DNA of 64,000 bases from Branchiostoma belcheri. Taxonomy: Eukaryota > Chordata > Leptocardii > Amphioxiformes > Branchiostomatidae. The notes beneath the pieces are model-generated. The model was given only the letters and a program-made list of their open reading frames with translations. It searched no databases and was not told where the DNA came from. The stretch is from positions 1,544,841-1,608,840 of the forward strand of contig NW_017803976.1 in the NCBI RefSeq assembly GCF_001625305.1. Reading direction: 5' to 3'. The stretch's first letter is position 1, and every line of letters starts with the position of its first letter. Of the stretch, positions 39,701 through 51,700 are shown piece after piece. A program made the position numbers and the translations under genes.

Positions 39701-42700
39701 TGAGATATGTTCTCATCTGAATGTCATTACACTCAACATTGCCAAAAGCTAGATGAGACTACACTCGTGGGCACTTGATTTGATTTGATTTGATTGTTTG
39801 CATATTAACAAGACGGACAATAATAATATAAAAACAATGATAAAACAGGTGCAGGAGGAGGGAGAAGCATGGCGTGCTTATACTAGGCCCTCCTCCTCTA
39901 AACTATACAAAATTAAATATAATTAATAAATGGAAATAATACAATAGAAAATGGAAATAATACAATAAGGATAATGAAATAATGTATGTATAAGTTAATG
40001 ACAATGAAAATAAGGTAATAGATAATAATTGGTATGAGTTATAATAGGAGAAAACACTAAATAAAACTACTACAGGGGGCTAGGTTCGTTAATCAGATGG
40101 TTTTTCAAAGCTTGTTTAAGTGAGAGAAGAGACAAGGTAGGATTCTTTAGGGCTGGAGTTAGTTCATTCCATAAGGTGACACCTTTGTATCTAACCGACA
40201 TTTGGGCAAGAGAAGTTTTTACTAGGGGGATATGAAAATCGGAACGTTTGCGAGTTTGATAGTTGTGAATCTGAGAACGAAAATTAAAAAAGTCATCAAA
40301 TGTGTCCGGGAGTTTATGGTTTATATATTGGGCTACGAAAAGTACAAATTACACTGTGGGATCTATTCGGGTGTAACATTCGTGGGGGCTGATCCTTGCA
40401 TTGCTTTTCGCTCTTTTCATCCACGCATGACATCCGTAGCGAATTCATTTCAGAATACAGTGCATATCATATTCTCAGGGGAGATAACCAATACAGTGTT
40501 CAAACAGGAAATTACATTAAAGAATGTTTTAATCTTAGAGACTACATGTTAGAGAATAGTTAAACCTTTATTGTTACATCATACATATACTCTGTACGTA
40601 AGATGACGTTATCCACACGGCCACATATGTATTTAGCTTTGTTAGATCTTTAGTTGTAGAAGACCATACAAAAGTCCCTGTACTTTTTTGTTGTGTCAAT
40701 AAAGAATCTATATCAAATAAAAGGTAGCCATAGCATTTTACTACAATGGAACATATCTAGGAAATCATCGAAGGGGTGGTTAATATTGTTTTACAATTAT
40801 CTGGTTATTATCATGTACTCTTCTACAATTCCTAGTATCAACTAGAGGACAATAAAGACTGCCTGGTTGCTTTTTGGCAGCACACGGAACGTTCCATCTC
40901 GTATCATCAGTTTTAAATGGCCATACATATGCCCGTCAGAAATACTGACACTGTATATCACAATATTTGTGGCAAATGTTGTTAACCCAGGGTTGGCTGC
41001 GCGGTTTTATATTGGATTAATACCCGGTCTAAATCATAACTAACTCTGTTATATCACATCAAAACTCATCTGTTCGTCACGGCCGACCCTCCACGACCTC
41101 ATTCCACACGCCATAAACGTACAGAGACGTGTTCGCGAATACCGGGCTGTTTTTCCCTGACCCACGGACCCTGCCTCCCATCAAACTTGCACTTGGTTCG
41201 GATTTGATGAGACTTTCCAGATCATCAAGCCGGCTGATGGGGGATTATAATGCCGTGATTCGGCTGTGATTATCCGCCTGGCCTTTAGAAAGCACGAGAG
41301 ATAGGTCGTCAAACGACTTCCAGCTCTTCCGTGAGACCTTGGATAGGATTACCCCCACAGTCGTGATTCCCCAATCAATGTGGTTATTGCCATCCACCTT
41401 TCACCCAGTGTGCCGTATAGAAGGGTTTTAATGCCGTTTTACGTTGTAGGTTTGATGGTACATTAGGCCATGTTGATTTGATTATATGGATGACATCCGC
41501 GCGCGCATGAATTTTCGGCCGTTTCCAAAAAAAAGTTTTCAACCATACTGTAAATCGTACAAAACAGTTGCAAAATGAGCAAAAATATACCATAAGTTAC
41601 AAAAAAAATTAATAAAAACTATACCAATGTCGTAGTATGCCAAAATCAAACGAAAAAAGACGAAATTGTAAAGAAATGAACTTGAAGACTAGATTATTCG
41701 CCAAACCATATTCTGTGCCATTTGCTCAACCCTCATGACCACGTAGATTTCATAATAGAAAAGAACTTTTTTTTTGCAAAACTTTTTTTTTATTCGCACG
41801 CGCGCATCAGTTTTGGGGCTCCCGGAGGATGTCATCCATATAATCAAATCAACATGGCCTTATGGTAGAGGGGATCTAGCTATTGACTATTGCCAGGGTG
41901 GTATAAATGGTACACGATTCAACAGAAGTTAGCTCTCCTCTAAAACAAACGCCACTTACCATACTTTTGCAACGTGTATAATTATATCGGCTGCAATTGT
42001 ACTAGTAGATGGCTGCTTTATCCAACGTTAACTTCATGATATGTCACAGACGATAGGTTAAACAATTGCCACGTGTATGTCTGGTATAACCACTGTATTT
42101 CACTCATGGTAAAGATTTTATAGGTGGTTATGTGAATTGATCTTTTTTTAGTTTACGACTGCTATTTACTATGTAATCACGTAGTTTAAAACAGTCTAAC
42201 CCCGTAAAATGGAATATTGGTAATAAAACTCGACAAATATGCTGAATCATTGGTATGGCCGCCTACAATATTACCGGCAGTAAATAATAATAACTTTATG
42301 GATGTATAAAATCTATAAAGCATTGGCTAAGGTCATGTGCAGTTTATAAAAGATTTTCTTATATCTATGACTAGGCACTACATCATTAGATTATTTTTGT
42401 TTTCAATAGAAGTGTGTTTTTATTGTATACATGATGCTGATCACACGTCAATAACAGTCAGTATTTGGAGCGCAGAACCAAATCAGTTAATTGACTGCAC
42501 GGAAATGACTTCTGACCTCCGACCCGAGGTCGCATTCGGTTTCCGTTCTAGTAGCGTGCTGTTAGTGCAGCCACTCTAGCAAATCCTCGAAAAAATCCTC
42601 AAAAATTCTCGTTCAAATCCGACAATTTTTCGGAAGATATGACTCCCAAACGTTCGAAGAAGTGTCCAGGATGCCATTTGGACGTCGCCCTGCACAAATC

Positions 42701-45700
42701 GGGCGTTGCTGGCAAGGATTGCACGGGGATTCTGGATATACATGATGCTGAGCACACGCCAATAACACAAGTTCTGTTAATGTGATCACCCTACTAGCGT
42801 AGTAGCTATAGCTAGTAGTATAAGCCAAGAAAGGAACAAGAAACAGTTATTGCCTTCGAATTCAAATATCAGAGTTATCAACCAAGAATTGAGGTGTTCA
42901 AAAACTCGTATTTTCCAAAAACTATCGCAGAGTGGAACTCGTTGCCATCACTAGAAAGCTTTAAACAACTCCTGCAATCAAATGGGAAAAGACTGAATGT
43001 AACAAGCCATTCGGTGTAATGTAGCTAGCTGCCGCCGCATCGTGTGCCTGTGAAGCTGGTGTGTTACACCAAAGGGCGGTTATACCAGGTATACCGATAC
43101 AGATATAGATAGTTAATCTCCAAGCAGATCCTAGTTTCTAAAAAATAGAGTATCAAATTGGCCAGGCAGTATCCAATTGGCCAGAGAGGGTCCATGCTCG
43201 ACCCAGCGACAAAAAAGGCCACATATCAAAAGCTAACGATCATTCCCCCACAACCTCTGCTTGGAGAGTAATAGATAGTAGTAGTCAAAAATTCTGTCTT
43301 TTCCTCCCTACAGGCGCCCTTGGACTTGAGGCCAGAGAACAGCTGTACCGAGACCTGTTCCTCAAGTACAACAAGGTGCCGCGTCCGGTCAAGAACGTTA
43401 CGGACAAGGTCACCATCAAGTTCGGCATCGCCATATCACAGCTCATAGATGTGGTAAGGCAAATATGTAACCATATTTTATCTATTCACATATATTTATT
43501 GAGTATTAGGCCATGTTGATTTGATTATATGGATGACATCCTCTGGGAACCCCAAAACTGATGCGCGCGTGCGAATAAAAAAAAGTTTTGCAAAAAAAAA
43601 GTTGCTTTCACTATGAAATCTACGTGGTCATGAAGGTTGAACAAATGGCACAGAGTATGTTATGGCGAATAATCTACTCTTCGAATTCATTTCTTTGCAT
43701 TTTTGTCTTTTTCCTTTGATTTTGGCATTCTACGACATTGGTATCGTTTCTAAATGTTTTCCTTGCAACTTATGGTATATTTTTGCTCATTTAGCAACTG
43801 TTTTGCACGATTTACAGTATGGTTGAAAACTTTTTTTTTGGAAATGGCCGAAAATTCATGCGCGCGCGGATGTCATCCATATAATCAAATCAACATGGCC
43901 TTAGGCAAGAAACACAGTTGCTTATGTGACGCCTTGTACTCAAAAACATAAAACGAGAGTAAAACACAATGGCAAAATACATACATAAGTACAAAATGGG
44001 TAAAAGAAAAATGAGTATAAACAAGACAAGTTGGTGATCTGTCAATTACGAGAGCCTACCTGTATAGTAAATAAAGGTTTGAAAGACATTACAGTTTTGT
44101 GAATGTGAAAGTGATGTGGACCCTCGTAGCAGTAAGGAACATAAAGAACTGTGGCTGAGATGCTGTAGCTCTACTATGTTGGAAAGAGATGATAACAGAG
44201 TACTTCCAAATGTATATAACACACCCTGTTTTACCATGAAGAGTGTACAGCAATTCGACGAGAAATTTTGTCATTTCGCTTGGGTTTCTGTTTCTGTGTC
44301 TTGTCTACCATACCTTGTCACATTCCCTTACAAGTGTAGAATTTGAGTAAGGAAAACGAAAGAGTGCTAGGACTAAAATGACCACATGCCACGTCGAAAG
44401 TATGACCTTTTACGATATTCAAGATCATCCTAGAGAAATTGCGTATCTAATTAATTATTGATTGCCCTACTGCCTTATACACCATCTTGTATATCCCGAA
44501 GTACATGTAGATGACACAGCCAACTAGAGCAGCAATAGTAAGCAAATGCTTAGAATTTTCAAAAATGTACACTGGTACCAAAAGATACCAAATAGTGTAC
44601 TATACGAAAACCTACCCACAGTGAGCGAAACAATAAGGAAACGAAGGTTGAAGTTCATAGGACACTGCTACAGATTTGAGGATGAAATCATAAACCAGTT
44701 AATACTGTGGGAGCCCTCACATGGAAAAAGAAGTCGTGGTCGTCCAGCAAGAAACTACATAAATCAATTAATGGACGACACCCAGCTCGACAGGAAAAAC
44801 CTGATGGTAGTAATGAAGGATAGGAAGAGATGGAGAGCTATCATTGGCACCGAGGGAAGCATTGTGATGTCTATCGTATTCAGAACCGTGCATATCTAGT
44901 TTCATATGCCTAAGTAGGTTAGGGTTAGGAGCAGGCATGATTCTGGATAGTCTCTGCGTAGCCAAGGACTTATATTTTTACACTGTCACGGTTCTGGATA
45001 AGCGTGGACAATCCAGAACCGTGCCTGAGCATGGTTCTGGATGAAGCACGGTTTTGGATCATACAACAAAGGCCAAAGACATGCTGGAAGCACGGGATCC
45101 GGGCGATTTTATACGCTTTCAAAACGTTTCGTATATGTAGCAGCTCAATTCATTACTCATACCGGGCTTCAGTAAGGCCATGTTGATTTGATTATATGGA
45201 TGACATCCTCCGGGAGCCCCAAAACTGATGCGCGCGTGCGAATAAAAAAAGTTTTGCAAAAAAAAAAAGTTCTTTTCATTATGAAATCTACGTGGTCATG
45301 AGGGTTGAGCAAATGGCACAGAATATGGTTTGGCGAATAATCTAGTCTTCAAGTTCATTTCTTTACAATTTCGTCTTTTTTCGTTTGATTTTGGCATTCT
45401 ACGACATTGGTATAGTTTTTATTAATTTTTTTTGTAACTTATGGTATATTTTAACTGTTTTGTACGATTTACAGTATGGTTGAAAACTTTTTTTTTTGGA
45501 AACAGCCGAAAATTCATGCGCGCGTGGATGTCATCCATATAATCAAATCAACATGGCCTAACATTCATGAATCAAGTGCCACGCGATGATAAAGCACGTC
45601 AGTGGCTGCACCATTTGTATGATTAGTTACAGGGTCCGAGCAGCTGTGTCTCCGCCTCAAATACAGTTCCAAACGTAGTAAATAATTTCATCAGGTTGTA

Positions 45701-48700
45701 AGATATTTAGGGTATAGAATTTTCTTCTTACACAACCAGTAAACTTTCTCACCTGCTTACGTTTCGATGTCTATCAGACACCTTCCTCAGAGCTTCTGAC
45801 TGGAGTACTGCACCTACATATGATAAATAGCGGCGAGTTGCAGAACTCCAGTCAGAAGCTCTGAGGAAGGTGTCTGATAGACATCGAAACGTAAGCAGGT
45901 GAGAACCTTACTGGTTGTGTAAGAAGGAAATTCTATACCCTAAGGCCATGTTGATTTGATTATATGGATGACATCCGCGCGCGCATGAATTTTCGGCCGT
46001 TTCCAAAAAAAAAAGATTTCAATCATACTGTAAATCATACAATCAACAGTTGCAAAATGAGCAAATATATACCGTAAGGTACCAAAAAAATATTTGAAAA
46101 TGATACCATTGTCGTAGAATGCCAAAATTAAATGAAAAAGACGAAAATGTGAAGAAATGGATTTGGAGTGTAGATTATTCGCCATACCATACATTTGTTC
46201 AACCTTCATGACCACGTAGATTTTATGATGAAAGCAACTTTTTTTTTTTGCAAAACTTTTTTTTTATTCGCACGCTCGCATCAGTTTTGGGGTCCCCAGA
46301 GGATGTCATCCATATAATCAAATCAACATGGCCTAAGTTCCAAACGCCGCTGGGAAACACGGAAATAGACAGGAAATAGGCCGTTATGAGATGCCGTTGA
46401 TAAAGCACAGGGATTATCAAGGTAGACACGTTACAGCTTTGAAGCAAAACCGAAAGAGTTGCTTATCAGTACCGATGTATACAAATCATGAAACAGATTG
46501 TCGTTGATGTATATAAGACCCTAGGCATTATGAGGTTAACAATACATTGTCAATTCGAATTGGAACCGAATGTAATAAATTAGAATGCTGATAAACCATG
46601 TAAAGCCGTTATTCATGTATAACCATTGCATAAACAGGGCCATGGAGTTGCTTGATCGGATCCATACGGACTCTTGCCATTGCTTGGCTCGAGTTCTGCC
46701 TGCCTCCAAACCTTATTCCCCCATTTTTTATATGTTTGGGACTGTTTCAACTCGATAACCTCGACTCTTATATCTCATCTAATATTGGCATTCAAGGTAC
46801 AAAATCATTGGAATTCAATCATTGTATCCTCTTGCAAACAAGTCATTTGGGTACCATATCACAATTTAAATGCTTTAGGTTCAAGGATAAGTCTTGAGTA
46901 CATTATTGTAGTCGGTGAATGGAAAATACACTATCATCAATCTGGTGACCAGGTTTTCACCCTATAGGGTGATGTGTTGAAATTTACTTTCAGGGTCATG
47001 AAGTAATCTTTGATACAAATGTCACCATGACAGCACCAAGGGAACTATAGTCTTATTGTATCTGTCACGAGGCAATACTTTGGTATCATGACTACTTCTC
47101 TACCTCAGTAATAGCTAACCATAAATAATTTTGTTGTATTTTGTCTTTCCTTTCAGGATGAAAAGAACCAAGTTTTGACTACCAGCGTCTGGCTTAGACA
47201 GGTACGAAATAGGGGTTAATAACCCGCCCCGAGGTGTATATAGATAGTGTCCTAAGACCTAGTCATTTCCTATAACGATTGAACCGCCGAGTGAGCGCTA
47301 GCCCACACCCTGTTCTCTAGCCCGATTCATGTTCCACCATGTTCGGTCTGACGTTAATCGAACAGAACAGTCGACGCTGATTGGCTCCGGGGTTTATGAG
47401 ATTTAATCACCGCTGCGTAGATTATGAAGTCATAACCAATAGGAAATGGGGACCCTAATTGGTCAACGTCATCTGCCTATATGATAATTACAGATAGTGG
47501 TTTGAAAAATTTTGATACTTTTATCAATTTTTGATACTTTAATCAAATATTACTGCGCTCCGGAGCTACATTGGTGACCAACAGATAAATCATTTCATGC
47601 TATATTGCTTTCGTAGAGCCAATTGTCTTTGTTCCACTGTACTAGGAATGGTTTGATTACAAGTTAAACTGGAATCCAGAGGATTATGGGAATTTGACGT
47701 ACATCCGGGTACCTTCAACGGAGATATGGGTCCCGGATGTTGTCCTCTACAACAAGTGAGTACCGCCATATATAGTTTGTGTTTCACATCATCGCTTTGC
47801 ATGGCTTGTCTGCGTCTCTGTGGAAATAACCCCTCGAATGTGACAAAGCTGCAGTAATATCATTTGACACTTTCATGCATGCTATAGACCTAGAATCGCC
47901 CCCCTCCTGCCATGTTACGGTGAAGTCTTCAACTTTGAATGTTAATAACATTTTTGTGTGTGTGGAATGTTGATATCTTACTCAGCTACTTTATAAAAGA
48001 AATTCAATACAAATGCTTTAATACTCTCTATATACAAAAAAATGTCTGCAAAGAAAGATATTCCTATGATAAGATACTCATAGTTACACACTTATAGCAC
48101 TGTCGAATCTCTAATTGGATGAAGGTTGACTGGATATTTTTTAGAAATGGGTAATTATAGAGGTTTATGATTTCAACTCCCCCCTAATGTTTCTATGATA
48201 ATAATTTCTGATTCATAATCAAGCGTTGGTAGCATCTGGCCGAGGTATTCAGAGCTTTTGTGGCACTATAAGAGTTGTCGTATGCGCTAATTTATTTGGT
48301 TCAGTATCTTACTGCCTGGCAGAAATCTTTATGACTCCATGGCTCCAAAACAGAGCGGAATATTAGATTCCTGGCCTCTGCCATTTGCGACTAAATTAAT
48401 CTGCGTGTTAATAACATCAATATGTGGCAGTAGTAAGTCAAAGTGAAGACAGACATGTATTGGGTTGTGGCTGATCTGTTCTACACTAATGCGCCTCCTT
48501 TGGGTGGTAAATTCAACCTTTACTGTTACCAGAGGGGGAATTAAACCCGGTAGTCGGTCATTATCTGACGATCACAGGTCCCTTTGCGATTAAACTTGTT
48601 TTCTATATAAAATAATTACAGATATATAATGGCTGATGTGGTAACATTAACGTTACAGACACTAGCAATTCATGATGTAAATATGAACTGAGATGCTACT

Positions 48701-51700
48701 ATCCATGTATAGACAGCTAAATAGTTGTAAAATAGAAAAACATAATTACCCAATGTATCAAAATGTTTTAAAATTAATATTTGCCCCCCCCCCCTGAAGA
48801 ATAAAGTAAATCAATAGTTTGTATACGTGCATTTCTAGGAGTTATTCTCCAGTCAAAATGACATTTTTAACCCTCTAAATGATGTTTTCATTCAAGACTA
48901 TCAATTCCATATAACAAGCTCTTCAACCCCATGATGCCAGGCCGTTTCGTGTGTCTATCAAGGGTAGGTAGATGAGTTGGATTCATCGACAGAGTTAATG
49001 AAGAGGTGACCGTAATTATACTGCACATCACCCTAGAATTAACCAAAAGGACCCAAAGTGGGCCGAGTTTAATCCGATTGGGTCTGAACCCAATCATAAG
49101 TGACCTTTGCCAAAGTAAAACTCACATCAACATTCATTGAAGGGTAAGACATTAATCAGAATATGAATTTTTTGCCATCATAATTTTCCAATAAGGGATG
49201 ATGGATGTGCTGCGTATCGCGTGGAGTTAATCACGGAAAAGGAGAGAAAATGTCAGATTACTTAGCAAACCACCTGGTTGGTCTACAGCGTTATTAGTTA
49301 GCAGAAAGTTTGGCAGTCGCGAAGTTTGTAGACATTGTAGCTTTGCATACTTAGCATCCTTACACGTGTTCTGTATTTGATATATACTCTGACTCAATTC
49401 ACTCGTAATAGAATTCAGAAATCTGGATAATATTTTTGTTGGTTAACAAAATAATATGGGTAAATCTATCGATAGAAGACAAAGCTACATTCGTAAAATA
49501 ATATCACGGCAGTGTTAACGTTATGTTGTTAAACTCTATTACTAAGTACGAACACGTCTTAGACTTTGTGAAGCCATTTGATATTGAGCTCTAGTAAGCG
49601 CAGTATCATTCGGTGAGAAATCCTGACCGGACTTTTAAAAAGGCACTCACGAATGGAGAAATGGAAATCAATAGGTGCCAAGTATGACGAGTGGCCTCAA
49701 ATGAGCGAGAAAATTGAGACTCATTCTTATCACCTTGGCGCAGTTCTGTCCAGATTTAGCCTGATGGGGCATCAGGTGGGGCTGCGGATGGTGATGGGGA
49801 ATCTATTGGGGTGGTCTGACCTACAAACTACAGCCGGGCGGACTCACAACTCTCCATGTGGGGCACGCTCGTATTCATGATATCCATCCAAACCGTGCTG
49901 AAACACTTGAAGTACGACTGATTACAGAAACTACAGTTATTTCTACTGAGAGCTGCATGTCCGTAGCCAGGATTTTGAATGGGGGGGGGGGGGTTCTTCC
50001 CACTGCTTGGGGGGACCTCGAGCGGCGTAGGCGCGAGGCGAGCGCCGAAGGCGCGAGGTTCCTAGGGGGGTCCGGGGGCATGCTCCCCCGCAAAATTTTG
50101 AAAAATGAACCTTCTAAAATGGCATTTCGTGCATATTTGAGAGGATTTCCAAGAAAAATCAGAGATAAATTTTATTCAATGACAAAGGGAGCAGTTTTTC
50201 TTCGATTCCAGTCCATCTTTTCAAGAAAAATCTTGGACCTTTACATAAAAAGTGGACCAAAAAGTGGACCTTTACATAAAAAGTGGACCAAAAAGTGGAC
50301 CTTTGAGCCTTGTGTGTGTGTGGGGGGGGGGGTTCTTCCGAACCCCCCTGGCTACGGGCATGGGCTGAGACTTAAGCTGTTGAAGTGGAACAGGGAAAAT
50401 GAGTGCGATTTCAACCATCAATTGTACTGATGACCAAAGTAGTGAGCCATGCGAAATTTGCAGTTCACTGGTCACGTCAATAGTTCTGGAACATTTGCTT
50501 CAGTGAAAAAAAATGAGTGCAATTCTCATCCATTGTACTGATGACCGAAGCAGTGATCTTTGCGAATTTTTCAGTTCAATGGATCAGTTTAATAGTCCTA
50601 GTGGAATGCTTGCTCCTGCGAGACTGACAGTATTACCCACAGGGACGATTATGATAATTGCAACCCAATCAAACGCACTTAAGTGTTATGACGACACTGC
50701 AAGAAGCACAAGCACTTTTGTTATTTTTGGTGAGAGAAAGCTCCATTGATATTGCAACACATCATAGTCATGTACCAAGAAGAAACAATAATATCACAGT
50801 GCAAATTCTATGAAACATCTTACATAAGAAAATCATAAGATTATATTCCTCACAGCCCTCTTTTGCATGGTAGTAATAGTGTATCAATGTAGGGTTCTGT
50901 TTTCTGTAGTGCATTCCCATTGTAGTCAATGTAGAATATGCCTAGGTAGCAAATAACATAGACCAGTAGTTATATGATACGTTGTAGACTAGACCTAACA
51001 CATTATCTAATGTATTCTTCAGTGTATATTTGTGTAGTCTCTGTCCTACCGTGTATGCTACGAGAATGTGCGGTACAAAGACACAGTGTATGGTATATCG
51101 TCCTTGTTCTGTGTACATGTGATTGAAAAAGTCCGTGACTACGGCCATCAATGTTGTGATTGTTGATGCAATAAAAAAAAAGCAGTGTATGATTCCGTTT
51201 TTGTCTTGTCTGGTCTGGTCAAAACCAACATTTCACATGTCAATTTTCTCTACATCTTCATCACTTGATAAAATATTATACAAATTTGTCTCAATTGATC
51301 TAAGAGTTACGAAGAAAAGCAGACAGCATTTCGATTGCTGGAAGATGTTTTTAGCCTTCAAAAGATGTGATTCAAATAATATATCCTTTATGTATATGCA
51401 CATATGCTGTATTCCTCTGATTGCTGATGTTACAAAGATAAAAAAAATCGTATTGCCTAAAACTGTACTCATTTGGTTGTCTGTATGTGTTGTCAGACGG
51501 AAAACAACGATGTAGATGTTGTTCGCCACTCTAGAATGAGCAAATTTTATTCTTTAAGAGTACAATATTTGAAACTCATGTTCGAATGAGATTTTTCACA
51601 ACTAATTCACTAGATAACAAAAAAGTATATCTTTGAGATGATATCACGAGAGTAAAACTTTTCTTAATAATTCGAAAAGCAAAGTTATGCATTTGTCTTC

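Larger units (their letters stand above)
18722..43313 (+). other. nAChR intron 1
   Basis: A 24.6-kb intron, donor GTATGT, acceptor CCTACAG. Elements inside are listed separately. Stretches with nothing recognised: 18780-19570, 21574-22420, 23445-24379, 24661-26519 (apart from the E-box cluster), 26835-27207, 28490-29724, 30222-32789 (apart from C runs), 38900-39774, 40331-41462 and 41863-42829. Confidence 0.6.

Noticed and set aside
49858-50430. 190-codon open frame
   Set aside because: It runs through an inverted-repeat element with G runs; the frame is a by-product of the repeat.
51123-51515. 130-codon plus-strand frame in intron 4
   Set aside because: AT-rich, no domain and no splice context compatible with the receptor exons.
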